Shown here: positions 1 to 8,562 of the stretch, one piece after another
Numbering within the stretch: the first letter of the stretch is position 1
Layout: each line of letters opens with the position of its first letter
Assembly (NCBI RefSeq): GCF_049985285.1
Contig: NZ_JBNIEU010000002.1
Location: 992,001 to 1,056,000, forward strand
Length of the DNA stretch: 64,000 bases
Direction: 5' to 3'
Origin: Aestuariirhabdus sp049985285
Lineage (GTDB): Bacteria; Pseudomonadota; Gammaproteobacteria; Pseudomonadales; Aestuariirhabdaceae
Notes under the pieces: generated by a model
Seen by the model: only the letters and a program-made list of their open reading frames with translations
What the model was told of the DNA's origin: nothing
The model's database searches: none
Translations under genes and position numbers: made by a program

Positions 1-1742
1 TGGATACCGCCTTTTGCCACATCAGCCTCGCCTGGAGCGAATGGTTGCCCGACCCCGTTGCCCGTTCGGTTGACGGAAACCTGAGCCTGATACTGCTCGG
101 GGATTGCTATGAAACAGAGAGCTTGACCCCCGGCGAGTTGTTGCAGCGATATCTTGACCACGGCGGGCGGGCACTTGAAGGACTCAATGGCCGTTATGCT
201 GTGTTGTTGCTGGACGAGCGGGAGCGTTCGCTGCAGCTGGTCAGTGACCCACTGGGATTGCGCAAGCTGTTCCGGTGTGAGCTTGATGGCCAGCTATTGT
301 TGTGCAGCCGGCTTGAGGCATTTCGCCATCTCAGTGGGTTTCGCCCCCGGCTTGATCCCTATGGTGCGGCACAGCTTTTAATTAGCAGCCACCTATGCGA
401 TGACCATACGTTGCTAAAAGGGGTTCGGCTGGTTTCTCCGGCGACCCGATTGGTTTGCGATAGCAGGGGCATTCGGCACACCCAATACTGGGTTCCCACC
501 ATAGAGCCGAGCGATGATTCTGCCGTTGACGTACTTGACGCTATGCAGGCAGAGCTGGAGCGAGCCCAGCACTGTCGCCTGAAAGATTGTGAACGACTGG
601 TGCTACCGCTGTCCGGGGGGCTGGATTCAAGGCTGCTCGCAGGGCTACTACCGCAAACCCTGCTTGGGCAGACGGAGGGGTTTAGTTACGGCCACGGTCA
701 CAGTTACGATCGGCGCATTGGCCGCAAGGTGGCGGTGGAGCTGGGTATTCCCCACCACTCCCTTTCCCTTCCCCCGGCGATCTATCAAAGCTACCAGTGC
801 GCAGCGCTGATGCTGGCCGATGGTGAGGTCTCCATCGAGGCGTTTCCACTGTTCCGTTTGCTGGATGTAGGCAGTGCAGGAAGCACGCTTCTCAGTGGCT
901 TCGCGGGGGACTGGATCTCCTCAAAAAAACGGCTCCAAGTGCAGGCGACGCCCCAGCAGTCGATGGAGCACCTGTGGCAAAAAATCTACGTCAGGAAGGG
1001 GTTCAGCCCGGGTCGGTTTACTCAGGTGATCAGTGATCCCGGGATTCGCGAGGGTTACGAGCGCTTGCAGCAGACGATGAATCAAAGTTTTCATGGGGCC
1101 CAGGCGGATAGTTTTGCCGACAAGGCGCAGCTGCTCGAATTTTGGCACCGCCAGCGACGTTACGTCACCTATCAGCTCAACGTACTGGAAGCGAGGTTTC
1201 GCGTGGTGGCGCCCCTGAGCGACCTGTCACTGGTTAAGTGTTGGCTTAATATGCCGTCGAGCCTGAAGGAGGAGCAATCAGGGTATCGGCAGTTGATTCA
1301 TCGGGTATCTCCACCGCTCGCGGCGCTGCCCGTAGCCGGGAGCCGCAGTTACCAAAAATTGAGCGCCGGAATTGCGTTACAGGCACGTACTGACCTGATC
1401 AGTGGGCTGCAACAGCGGCTGGCACAGAGCAGGGTTAACGAAGGGCTGCGTTGGCGCCTGAATCTGGGACTGAAAGGGGTTGGCCGCTTGTTGGTCGGTG
1501 TCAGTGGAGGCTGGCTGGGACCCCATGATAGAGGACTGCTGGTCCATCACGACCAGGATATCCGCCACCACAAAGCGTGGTTTCAACAACGCTTGCTGGA
1601 CCCGGTGATGGCAGAGGGAATCTATGACCCTGAGGGGGTGAAACAACTATGGGATGAACACCAGCGGGGCCAGCAGGATCACTCCATTCGTATCAATAAC
1701 CTGATCGTGTTGTCTGCGTTTCGGCGCTACTGGTCTATCTGA
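1..1742 (+). CDS. Asparagine synthase-type amidotransferase, 5' truncated by window
   Basis: The reading frame is open to the window edge (first full codon at position 3), so the true start lies upstream and the N-terminal nucleophile Cys cannot be checked. The visible N-terminal part resembles a class II glutamine amidotransferase domain (motif LNGRYAVLLLDE). A PP-loop ATP-binding motif LSGGLDSR follows at about 1.6 positions per thousand into the synthase half (near base 610). The family transfers ammonia to an adenylated carboxylate. Such proteins make asparagine or modify glycans, exopolysaccharides or peptides. About 565 residues or more fits the family. The substrate is unknown. A second asparagine-synthase-type gene begins at 63852. 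Family call is firm, function is not. Confidence 0.85.
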   Translation, partial: DTAFCHISLAWSEWLPDPVARSVDGNLSLILLGDCYETESLTPGELLQRYLDHGGRALEGLNGRYAVLLLDERERSLQLVSDPLGLRKLFRCELDGQLLLCSRLEAFRHLSGFRPRLDPYGAAQLLISSHLCDDHTLLKGVRLVSPATRLVCDSRGIRHTQYWVPTIEPSDDSAVDVLDAMQAELERAQHCRLKDCERLVLPLSGGLDSRLLAGLLPQTLLGQTEGFSYGHGHSYDRRIGRKVAVELGIPHHSLSLPPAIYQSYQCAALMLADGEVSIEAFPLFRLLDVGSAGSTLLSGFAGDWISSKKRLQVQATPQQSMEHLWQKIYVRKGFSPGRFTQVISDPGIREGYERLQQTMNQSFHGAQADSFADKAQLLEFWHRQRRYVTYQLNVLEARFRVVAPLSDLSLVKCWLNMPSSLKEEQSGYRQLIHRVSPPLAALPVAGSRSYQKLSAGIALQARTDLISGLQQRLAQSRVNEGLRWRLNLGLKGVGRLLVGVSGGWLGPHDRGLLVHHDQDIRHHKAWFQQRLLDPVMAEGIYDPEGVKQLWDEHQRGQQDHSIRINNLIVLSAFRRYWSI

Positions 1743-1772
1743 AGTGCCTATGTGCTGACTGGCTTCTTGCCA

Positions 1773-1790
1773 ACCAAGCGCTCGCTTGGT
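1773..1790. promoter_or_regulatory. Perfect palindrome, candidate operator or hairpin
   Basis: An 8-2-8 perfect inverted repeat (ACCAAGCG-CT-CGCTTGGT) lies between the asparagine-synthase-type gene and the acyl-CoA ligase gene, 58 nt before the ligase start. Its size and centre resemble operators of TetR-type repressors that often control fatty-acid genes. It could also act as a weak terminator, because T-rich sequence follows. No regulator gene lies next to it. Confidence 0.4.
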
Positions 1791-1848
1791 AGTTTGTTTG
1801 GTGAATGACGATAAACCCATAAACACAATAACAAAAAGAGGAAACACC

Positions 1849-3549
1849 ATGAGCCAGGCGGGTACGGAGGCTGCAGTGGGGGAGGGATCTGCGATGCTTG
1901 GGGGGGGCTACAAGACACCACTGGAGATGTTTTACCAGTGGGAGCGCAGTCGGCCCGATCGGGTTTACCTTCGTCAATCGACGGGCTCCGGCTTCCGTGA
2001 GTTTACTTGGGGGGAGGTGGGTGATCAGGCCCGAAGGCTTGCCAGTGCCCTTAAGGACAAAGGCTATGAGCCTGGAACTCGAATTGCTTTGCTGTCGAAG
2101 AACTGCGCGGAGTGGTTTATTGCGGATCTGGCGATCATGTTGGCCGGATATGTGAGTGTCCCGCTTTACCCCTCGCAACACGCCGATACGATCGCCTATA
2201 CCCTTCGTCATTGCGATGCTCGCGCGATATTTGTGGGTCGCCTCGACGACTGGGCAGCGATGGAATCGGGCATCCCCGGCACGGCCATTCGTATCGCCTT
2301 ACCCTATGAAACCATGCCAGCAGACCATCACTGGACTGACCTTCTGCGGCTTTATGAGCCTCTGCAAGAGTCGCCGTTGCCACAGGGGGATGAGCTAATG
2401 ACGATCGTCTACACCTCGGGTACCACCGGAAACCCCAAGGGGGTAATGCACAGCTTTGGCAACTTTGGTTTTTCCTGTACCCATGCGATGGGGCTTCTGC
2501 CGCTCAAGGATAGCGATCACTTCTTTTCGTTCTTGCCGCTTTCCCATATCGCAGAGCGATTTTTTGTCGAGGGCAACAGCCTCTATTGCGGTGCGCAGGT
2601 CTCCTTCCCCGCGTCACTGGAAAGTTTTGCCGGGGATCTGGTCGCAGTGCAACCGACGATTTTTTTCGCGGTTCCCAGGTTATGGACCAAGTTTCAGCTC
2701 GGCGTGCTGCAGAAACTACCGCAAAAAAAATTGGACTGGTTGCTTCGCATCCCGATACTGGGCTCGGTGGTGGCCCGTAAAATTCGCACCCAGTTAGGCT
2801 TGTCGCGAGCGAGGGTGGTGGTTTCCGGTGCAGCCCCCATCGCCCTGGCTTTACTGGATTGGTATCAGCGCATCGGCATCCCTATTAGCGAAGGCTACGG
2901 CATGACTGAAAACCTCGCTTACGGGGTGATCAACCTTCCAGCACGTTACCGCCGCGGGACGCTGGGGCATATCAACGTAATGCCCCATAACGAGGTAAAA
3001 ATTTCCCCCGAGGGCGAGATCTTGTTTCGCAGCGAGGCGTTGATGCAAGGCTATTATCGAGACACGCAAAAGACCGCGGAGGTGTTGCAGGAGGGTTATT
3101 ATCATACGGGGGATCAGGGTGAGATCGATGTCGACGGGTTCTTGCGCATCACCGGTCGTATCAAGGACAGCTTTAAAACCTCGAAAGGAAAGTTTGTCTC
3201 GCCGGCACCGATCGAGGGTTTGATCAGTGAAAATGAGCTGGTTGAACAGGTGTGCCTGGTTGGGCGTAGTCTGGCTCAACCGTTGGCGCTTGTTGAGCTC
3301 TCGGAGACAGGGCGCCAGCAGCCGCGGGAATCGGTCAAGAGGAGCCTTGAGCAGACGCGAGAGGCGGTTAACCGGCGCGTAGAGCACCATGAGCATATCG
3401 ATGCTTTTTTGATCGTGAGTGAACCCTGGACGATCGAAAATGCCATGATGACCCCGACCCTGAAAATCAAACGTAATCGAGTGGAGGAGGTTTACCAGCG
3501 CTGGATAGAGTCTGGTCGTACCGACACTATTGAATGGGAGTCACAGTAG
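1849..3549 (+). CDS. Long-chain acyl-CoA synthetase (AMP-binding)
   Basis: ATP-dependent ligase that activates a carboxylic acid, probably a fatty acid, to its CoA thioester through an acyl-adenylate. The 566-residue protein carries the P-loop TSGTTGNPKG at about residues 189-198, the GYGMTE motif and a C-terminal YHTGDQGEI...ITGRIKD region, as in FAA1/FadD-type enzymes. ATG 1849 was chosen because AAGAGGAAA sits just upstream; an in-frame extension to 1786 lacks such a site. The next gene, an AMACR-like enzyme, starts 3 nt after its stop, so the pair is very likely co-transcribed and works on the same acyl-CoA. Chain length specificity cannot be read. Confidence 0.9.
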   Translation: MSQAGTEAAVGEGSAMLGGGYKTPLEMFYQWERSRPDRVYLRQSTGSGFREFTWGEVGDQARRLASALKDKGYEPGTRIALLSKNCAEWFIADLAIMLAGYVSVPLYPSQHADTIAYTLRHCDARAIFVGRLDDWAAMESGIPGTAIRIALPYETMPADHHWTDLLRLYEPLQESPLPQGDELMTIVYTSGTTGNPKGVMHSFGNFGFSCTHAMGLLPLKDSDHFFSFLPLSHIAERFFVEGNSLYCGAQVSFPASLESFAGDLVAVQPTIFFAVPRLWTKFQLGVLQKLPQKKLDWLLRIPILGSVVARKIRTQLGLSRARVVVSGAAPIALALLDWYQRIGIPISEGYGMTENLAYGVINLPARYRRGTLGHINVMPHNEVKISPEGEILFRSEALMQGYYRDTQKTAEVLQEGYYHTGDQGEIDVDGFLRITGRIKDSFKTSKGKFVSPAPIEGLISENELVEQVCLVGRSLAQPLALVELSETGRQQPRESVKRSLEQTREAVNRRVEHHEHIDAFLIVSEPWTIENAMMTPTLKIKRNRVEEVYQRWIESGRTDTIEWESQ

Positions 3550-3552
3550 AGC

Positions 3553-4734
3553 ATGAGCGGAGCACTTGCGGGCCTTAAGGTCCTGGATTTTTCAACCCTG
3601 TTGCCCGGGCCTTATGCCACCATGATGCTGGCGGATATGGGAGCTGAGGTCCTGCGCATAGAATCTCCTACCCGGCCAGACCTGGTAAAGATGCTACCCC
3701 CGATGGATGCTGGCACCTCTACATCCCACGCCTACTTGAATCGGGGTAAGGCGTCACTAGCGCTGGATCTAAAACAGGCGCAGGCGGTTGAAATCATCAA
3801 GCGCCTGGTGCTTGAGTACGATATCCTGGTGGAGCAGTTTCGTCCCGGGGTGATGGCTCGATTAGGGCTCGATTACGACAGTTTGCGGGCGATCAACCCC
3901 CGCTTGATCTACTGCTCTATTACCGGCTACGGGCAGACGGGCCCCTACAAGCATCGTGCAGGTCACGATATCAACTATCTGGCAACGGCGGGTATCAGCA
4001 GTTACACCGGACGGCGGGATAGCGGTCCCTGCCCTGTAGGGGTGCAGGTGGCGGATGTGGCGGGGGGAAGCTTCCACGGCACGATGGGAATATTAGCAGC
4101 GGTGATCGAGCGGCATAGCAGCGGTGAGGGGCAGGCGATCGACATCAGCATGACCGACGCGAGTTTTGCGATGAACGCGATGGCCGGTGCCGCCCTGCTG
4201 GGTGCAGGGGTAGAGGCCGGGTTGGAGGGCACAGTGCTTAATGGGGGGAGTTTCTACGATTACTACCGCACCCGCGATGGGCGTTTTTTCTCGGTGGGTA
4301 GCCTCGAACCCCAGTTTATGGCCCAGCTTTGCCACGCCCTGGGTTGCGAGGACTTGGCCGGTCTTGGGCTTTCCCCGGACCCCGGAGTGCAGGCAACCAT
4401 CAAGCAACGCCTGGTTGAAACGTTTGCTGAGCAGGACTTTTCCTATTGGTGCGAGCGGTTTGCAACACTCGATGCCTGTGTAGAACCTGTGTTGTCTATC
4501 GAAGAGGCTAGCGAGCACCCACAGTTAGTGGCCCGGGAAATGGTGATTGAGGTGCCTCGTGAGGACGGTTCGGTGCAGCGTCAGGCTGCCAGTCCGTTGC
4601 ATTTTTCCCGCAGTGAGTCCAAACCTGATCATGTAGGGGGCGCGCTTGGCCGCGATGGCGAGTCGGTTCTGGCGTCTGTAGGCTACAGCGAAGAGGATAT
4701 CGCAGCACTGAGGGCAGCCAAGGTGACCCTGTGA
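3553..4734 (+). CDS. CaiB/BaiF family protein, alpha-methylacyl-CoA racemase-like
   Basis: Member of the formyl-CoA transferase/CaiB family, 393 residues. His138 (GHDINY), Asp168 (VADVAGG) and Glu252 (SVGSLEPQF) match the spacing of the catalytic His/Asp/Glu of mycobacterial alpha-methylacyl-CoA racemase, which favours racemase over CoA transferase. The reaction would invert the 2-methyl stereocentre of a branched acyl-CoA before beta-oxidation. It starts 3 nt after the acyl-CoA synthetase stop, so the ligase likely supplies its substrate. A strong hairpin terminator follows. Assignment to racemase rather than transferase is inference from these residues. Confidence 0.85.
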   Translation: MSGALAGLKVLDFSTLLPGPYATMMLADMGAEVLRIESPTRPDLVKMLPPMDAGTSTSHAYLNRGKASLALDLKQAQAVEIIKRLVLEYDILVEQFRPGVMARLGLDYDSLRAINPRLIYCSITGYGQTGPYKHRAGHDINYLATAGISSYTGRRDSGPCPVGVQVADVAGGSFHGTMGILAAVIERHSSGEGQAIDISMTDASFAMNAMAGAALLGAGVEAGLEGTVLNGGSFYDYYRTRDGRFFSVGSLEPQFMAQLCHALGCEDLAGLGLSPDPGVQATIKQRLVETFAEQDFSYWCERFATLDACVEPVLSIEEASEHPQLVAREMVIEVPREDGSVQRQAASPLHFSRSESKPDHVGGALGRDGESVLASVGYSEEDIAALRAAKVTL

Positions 4735-4745
4735 AGCGGCATGAG

Positions 4746-4780
4746 ATGTAAAAAACGGCGCATTGCGCCGTTTTTTACAT
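4746..4780. terminator. Bidirectional intrinsic terminator
   Basis: A 35-nt perfect inverted repeat (17-nt arms around one central base) with a GC-rich core (ACGGCGC) and flanking A and T runs. It lies between the convergent genes ending at 4734 (plus) and 4802 (minus) and has a T run in both directions, so it can terminate both. Confidence 0.92.
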
Positions 4781-4801
4781 TGTCGAAAGATAGGCCTGAT
4801 A

Positions 4802-5431
4802 CTACTCCTCCAGTTTGAGGTGGCTGGTGTCGGGCGGTGGTGGGTCATTTTTTGGGGTGGGGTCGACCAGATTTCCCTTCATGGGGCGCAATGACAGGTG
4901 ACTGGTGTCTGGAGCATCGGGGTCATTGTGATCGTAACTATCTTGCATGTCGGTACCCGCCGCCGCGATATCCCAATCGGGGGTTGCTACTTCAACCTGG
5001 GCGCTAGCCGTTCCGACCAGAGCCTGGGCCGGGCGTGCAGTGGAACCTGTTGGGGAGGGCGCAGCATCAAAGGAAGCTTTGCTGGGCGGGGGCGTTGGCG
5101 CGGGTTGTTGGGGGGCGTCGAAGTTTGCCTTAACAGGGGTTGGACGGGGTTCGGCTGCTGGGGCTTGTGCAAGGGGGTCAATCCACTCACGTCCGGTCGC
5201 CATGTCGAATAGGTGGCCTTGAACACCCGCCTTGTTGAGTGCTTGCAGGTACTTGCGGCCTGCAGTCAGCTCCAGGTTGTTCTTGATAATAACTCGCTGC
5301 CCGGAAAACAGCCGATCCAGCTGGCTCTCGTTGGCTTTAAATAAACTGCCAAGGCTCTTTCGCGCCTGAACCGGGTCCGCACCGGCGATTAGCTCGCCGC
5401 TAAAGGAAAGTTCGTAGAGCATTGTAGACAT
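4802..5431 (-). CDS. Hypothetical protein with conserved N-terminal domain and Pro-rich tail
   Basis: 209 residues, no signal peptide or membrane segment. Residues 1-75 form a compact domain (motifs LSFSGELIAG, LFSGQRVIIK, LTAGRKYLQAL) of a type I recall at the N-terminus of Pseudomonas membrane and hypothetical proteins. The rest is low-complexity, Pro/Ala-rich and carries repeated short motifs: KANFDAP/KASFDAA and two copies of DTSHL near the C-terminus. Function is unknown. The repeats suggest a flexible linker with short binding motifs. Start 5431 is supported by AAGGA upstream. Monocistronic, convergent with the CaiB-type gene. Confidence 0.75.
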   Translation of the reverse strand: MSTMLYELSFSGELIAGADPVQARKSLGSLFKANESQLDRLFSGQRVIIKNNLELTAGRKYLQALNKAGVQGHLFDMATGREWIDPLAQAPAAEPRPTPVKANFDAPQQPAPTPPPSKASFDAAPSPTGSTARPAQALVGTASAQVEVATPDWDIAAAGTDMQDSYDHNDPDAPDTSHLSLRPMKGNLVDPTPKNDPPPPDTSHLKLEE

Positions 5432-5693
5432 GGTGGTGAAGAATCCTTGATTACCTGATGCCTGTTAAATTTACCCTATGTGATAGACCCTTTCCATGTA
5501 ATGTTTCTCAGGACGTTACCCTGTCCCTGTACTTTTCAGCCTTTATTAAGCGGTAACACCCTGGCATTGCTCTCATTTTTTCGAAGAGCCAATAGTGGGT
5601 CTCAGCGACCCGCAGGATCGGGTATCGAAGGTGCGTAATCGCCGTGTCGAGGAATGGTTGCCGGTCTGTGCAGGGAGCCTGTTCGCGGGCTCC

Positions 5694-6329
5694 TTAACGT
5701 TTTCCTGAGCCCTTTTTTCCTTTGCGCGCTCCGGCGCCGCCGTTAGCGGCTGCGGACTTTGCAAACGCAGGTTTCTCCTCAGGGGCCTGATAGAGCAAGT
5801 AGAGTTCGGTCAAAACCTGGGGGAGTTGTTGCGCCATATCGGTGACCAGGGATTGGTCAGCAGCCATCGCCGCGAACTCCTCACTCTCATCTTCAAGGAG
5901 TCCTGACAACACCAGAAAAGGCAATAACAGCTCACTTGCCAACTCTTCATCACGTTCGTACCAGCTCTCCTCATCGAGAAAATGCGCGGCAATGAAGCCG
6001 ATACACCAGGCGCGTAGATCCGATTCATCCAGCTCCTCCCCTGCATCGAGTTCACAGGGAAATAGCAGGTCTGTGTCGGAGTAGAGAGTTCGATGAATGC
6101 TATCTTTTAACGCAATCAGTTCGTCACAAATAGCAGTGGCGGGGCCGGAATCGGGAATCTCGCCACCGAACAATTCGGTGAGCCACTGGGTATTTTTCAG
6201 CGCGTTAGGTGCGATATTTAGGGCCGTGAGGAATCCATGGCTTTCCATCAGATCCAGCGCATCTTCGGGGAGTTGGTCGGAGCCGAAATAGTTTTCCAGT
6301 GAAGCGCTGAACGGGCTGTCCTGATTCAT
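5694..6329 (-). CDS. YecA/YgfB family protein (UPF0149)
   Basis: 211 residues from ATG 6329, chosen because GGAACC precedes it; an in-frame extension to 6377 is less likely. The acidic, helical body (motifs ALDLMESHGFLTAL, WCIGFIAAHF, FLVLSGLLEDESEEF) matches the UPF0149 family, whose members are cytosolic and mostly uncharacterised. The C-terminus is a short basic tail (GARKGKKGSGKR) that replaces the SEC-type zinc motif of E. coli YecA, so it is closer to the YgfB branch. A GC-rich hairpin lies just after the stop (5669-5690). No functional partner is visible. Confidence 0.85.
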   Translation of the reverse strand: MNQDSPFSASLENYFGSDQLPEDALDLMESHGFLTALNIAPNALKNTQWLTELFGGEIPDSGPATAICDELIALKDSIHRTLYSDTDLLFPCELDAGEELDESDLRAWCIGFIAAHFLDEESWYERDEELASELLLPFLVLSGLLEDESEEFAAMAADQSLVTDMAQQLPQVLTELYLLYQAPEEKPAFAKSAAANGGAGARKGKKGSGKR

Positions 6330-6717
6330 GGTAGGTTCCATAGCAGAAAAGCTGCATTGTAGTCTTTGGGGGCTCAATGGGAAAGCGCAAGCCGGTATGC
6401 TGATGGAGCCTGCGAACAGCTCCCTGGCAATTCCAGTTGGCGGACCGAAGGGGGCATCAAGGCATCGGGTGGGGGGAACGAATGGGGGTAACGAGGGAGG
6501 TTGCGAAAACCTGCTAACACTGGGGCTCGACCGCTTTGATAGCCCTCAGGGTGGGTCCTGAGAGACACATCTGTGTTGTCTGGCCATTGGGCCGTTGGCG
6601 GTTCCAGCGTTATAGGGAACACAAGGGAGTGATTCGCAGAGTTTGGGAGTACTTGATAAAGCCCTCGTTGAGCACCATATTATCGAGGGAACCTAACGGA
6701 TTTTTGGTGGAGTATTG
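6330..6717. other. 388-nt gene-free region with several hairpins
   Basis: No convincing coding frame. Several short stem-loops are visible on the plus strand: GGAGC/GCTCC near 6404, AGGTT/AACCT near 6500, CTCAGG/CCTGAG near 6545-6562, a bulged AGACA/TGTCT stem near 6563-6581 and CCCTCG/CGAGGG at 6662-6689. They could belong to an unassigned small RNA or a long 5' leader of the glucosaminidase gene. RNase P RNA, tmRNA, 6S RNA and SRP RNA signatures were looked for and not found. Confidence 0.35.
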
Positions 6718-7587
6718 ATGAATCAACATCTACTGGTTTTTACCGTAGCGATCACCTGCTGGTATGGCGCTGCGCTCTACTATTCTGCCCCCGATGGGCC
6801 GGTTACCGGTGTCGGTGATGAGGGGGCGGGGCAAAGCGCGCCTTATCAAGGGAAGAAACTGCCGGATTTTGCGCAGATTGTCGATGTTGCTGAGAAGAAA
6901 CGGCGTTTCTTTGATTTTCTTTATCCTTTTATCGTCGATCAAAACCGGTTGCTAACGCAAAAGCGAAGCCGTTTGCTCGCCCTGCGTGGTAAGCCCCTGG
7001 ACGATAGTGAACTGCGTTGGGTCAGCGACCTTGCCCAGAAGTATCGCCTCTCCTGGCAAGTGGACCAGACGGAGGCAGCCGATGGGGTCGAGGTCCCCCG
7101 CGAGGTTCTGGATGAGTTGCTGGTGCGTGTGGATCAAATTCCACCCTCTCTGGTGATGGCCCAGGCGGCCAATGAGTCGGCTTGGGGAACCTCCCGTTTT
7201 GCACGCCAAGGTAATAACCTGTTTGGGCAGTGGTGTTTCAGTAAAGGGTGCGGAATCGTGCCAGCGTCCCGCCCGCAGGGCAAGTCCCATGAAGTCCGAC
7301 GCTTCAAGACAGTGGCCGGGTCGGTGGCGGGCTATTTTCACAACATCAATAGCCAGCCCAGTTACCATGAACTTCGTGAATTACGCAGTAGCTTCCGCCG
7401 CGTAGGCAGGGGGCACGAGGCCGGGGAGTGGTTGGCCGAAGGGTTGTTATCCTATTCATCCCGGCGTGAAGAGTACGTGCGTGAAATTCAGGCAATGATT
7501 CGCAGCAACCGTTTGGCTGAGTATGATCGTGGCGTATTGGGTAGCTCCCAGTTGGCTCGGGGTGCTGGTGCGGACGGGGCAGGATAG
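6718..7587 (+). CDS. Bax-like glucosaminidase-domain protein
   Basis: 289 residues with an N-terminal hydrophobic segment (residues 4-22) that exports or anchors it. The catalytic domain has the Bax/FlgJ-type signature SLVMAQAANESAWGTSRFA with the likely catalytic Glu, then GNNLFGQWCF and a C-terminal SYSSRREEYV motif, as in the mannosyl-glycoprotein endo-beta-N-acetylglucosaminidase-like family. Expected role: cleavage of glycan strands of peptidoglycan in the periplasm. ATG 6718 follows GGTGGAG; TTG 6715 is an alternative one codon earlier. Single gene with its own upstream region. Confidence 0.85.
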   Translation: MNQHLLVFTVAITCWYGAALYYSAPDGPVTGVGDEGAGQSAPYQGKKLPDFAQIVDVAEKKRRFFDFLYPFIVDQNRLLTQKRSRLLALRGKPLDDSELRWVSDLAQKYRLSWQVDQTEAADGVEVPREVLDELLVRVDQIPPSLVMAQAANESAWGTSRFARQGNNLFGQWCFSKGCGIVPASRPQGKSHEVRRFKTVAGSVAGYFHNINSQPSYHELRELRSSFRRVGRGHEAGEWLAEGLLSYSSRREEYVREIQAMIRSNRLAEYDRGVLGSSQLARGAGADGAG

Positions 7588-7722
7588 GACGCCAGCGAGG
7601 AATCCTCGGGATTGTTGGCAGGCTCCCGAACCTCCTCCTAATGTTGATCGCGGTGGGGTTGTAGTGAAAGAGGGGCTTCAATAGCAGGGTCTCAAGTATA
7701 TGGATCTGGCGAGAGTCACCTA

Positions 7723-8535
7723 ATGTTGTTTGTTTTACGATCTGTAGTGCTCTGTGCGCTTCTTTCAGGGGGGCTGCCCGCGTTCGCAGCACCTTCGGCA
7801 GAGCCATGGCCCCTGTGGGAGGTCTACGATGGCGCCAGTACAGAAACGCTGGACCACCGGCCCTGGCAAGCGTTGCTGGACCACTACCTGTCTGAAGCGT
7901 CAACGGGCGAGCGCTTGTTTGCCTACTCCAGGGTGTCTGTATCCGATCGAGAGTTACTGAGTCGTTATCTCGCCTCGATGGCGCAGGTAGACCCCGGGCA
8001 GCTGAACAGGGCGCAGCAGTTTGCCTATTGGGTCAATCTCTATAATGCGCTGACGGTGGATCTGATCCTCAAAAATTACCCCCTCGATTCCATTCGTTCG
8101 TTGGGAGAGGGCTGGTTCAGTTTTGGTCCCTGGGATGATGAGGTCGTTACTGTTAGGGGGCAGGCGCTGACGCTCAATGACATAGAACACCGTATTTTGC
8201 GCCCCGGCTGGGGTGACCCCCGCATTCACTACCTCGTAAACTGTGCCAGCCGTGGCTGCCCGGACTTGCCGGCACAGGCGCTGGACGGTTCCGATAACGA
8301 GGCGCAACTCGAAAGCGCAGCGCGTCGTTTTATCAATCAGGATAAGGGGCTGCAGCGGGAGGGCCGCGGAATCAGGGTCTCCAGCATCTATGATTGGTAC
8401 GCCGTCGATTTTGGTGATCGAGGCGGCCTGATCCAGCACCTTAAACGTTACGCCGGCCCACACCGGCAGCAATGGCTCGTTGCCGGTGTGGAGGTCTCAT
8501 TTGATTACGACTGGCGTCTCAATGAGTCTCCCTAG
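7723..8535 (+). CDS. DUF547 domain-containing exported protein
   Basis: 270 residues. A clear signal peptide (hydrophobic residues 3-20, cleavage likely after AFA) is followed by a DUF547 domain with the usual motifs QFAYWVNLYNALTVDLIL, a WFSFGPWDDEVVTV stretch, LNDIEHRILR, HYLVNCASRGCPDL and SSIYDWYAVDF. The conserved Cys and His residues suggest a papain-like or transglutaminase-like fold, but no activity is established. Predicted periplasmic. The Shine-Dalgarno is weak (GAGAG). Convergent with ttcA, with a small inverted repeat (TAACCC/GGGTTA, 8547-8566) between them. Confidence 0.85.
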   Translation: MLFVLRSVVLCALLSGGLPAFAAPSAEPWPLWEVYDGASTETLDHRPWQALLDHYLSEASTGERLFAYSRVSVSDRELLSRYLASMAQVDPGQLNRAQQFAYWVNLYNALTVDLILKNYPLDSIRSLGEGWFSFGPWDDEVVTVRGQALTLNDIEHRILRPGWGDPRIHYLVNCASRGCPDLPAQALDGSDNEAQLESAARRFINQDKGLQREGRGIRVSSIYDWYAVDFGDRGGLIQHLKRYAGPHRQQWLVAGVEVSFDYDWRLNESP

Positions 8536-8562
8536 AGTGCCACCATAACCCGGTGTGGAGGG

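Noticed and set aside
1..1742. Lasso-peptide cyclase role for the asparagine-synthase-type gene
   Set aside because: No precursor peptide, protease or transporter nearby; neighbours are fatty-acid genes, and the upstream context is outside the window.
6374..6622. 82-codon minus-strand frame
   Set aside because: No ribosome binding site, no family features, and it lies in a hairpin-rich region.
6400..6640. Glycine or cobalamin riboswitch, RNase P RNA, tmRNA or 6S RNA
   Set aside because: A GACCGAAGGGGGC stretch looked suggestive, but the other conserved blocks of these RNAs are missing on both strands.
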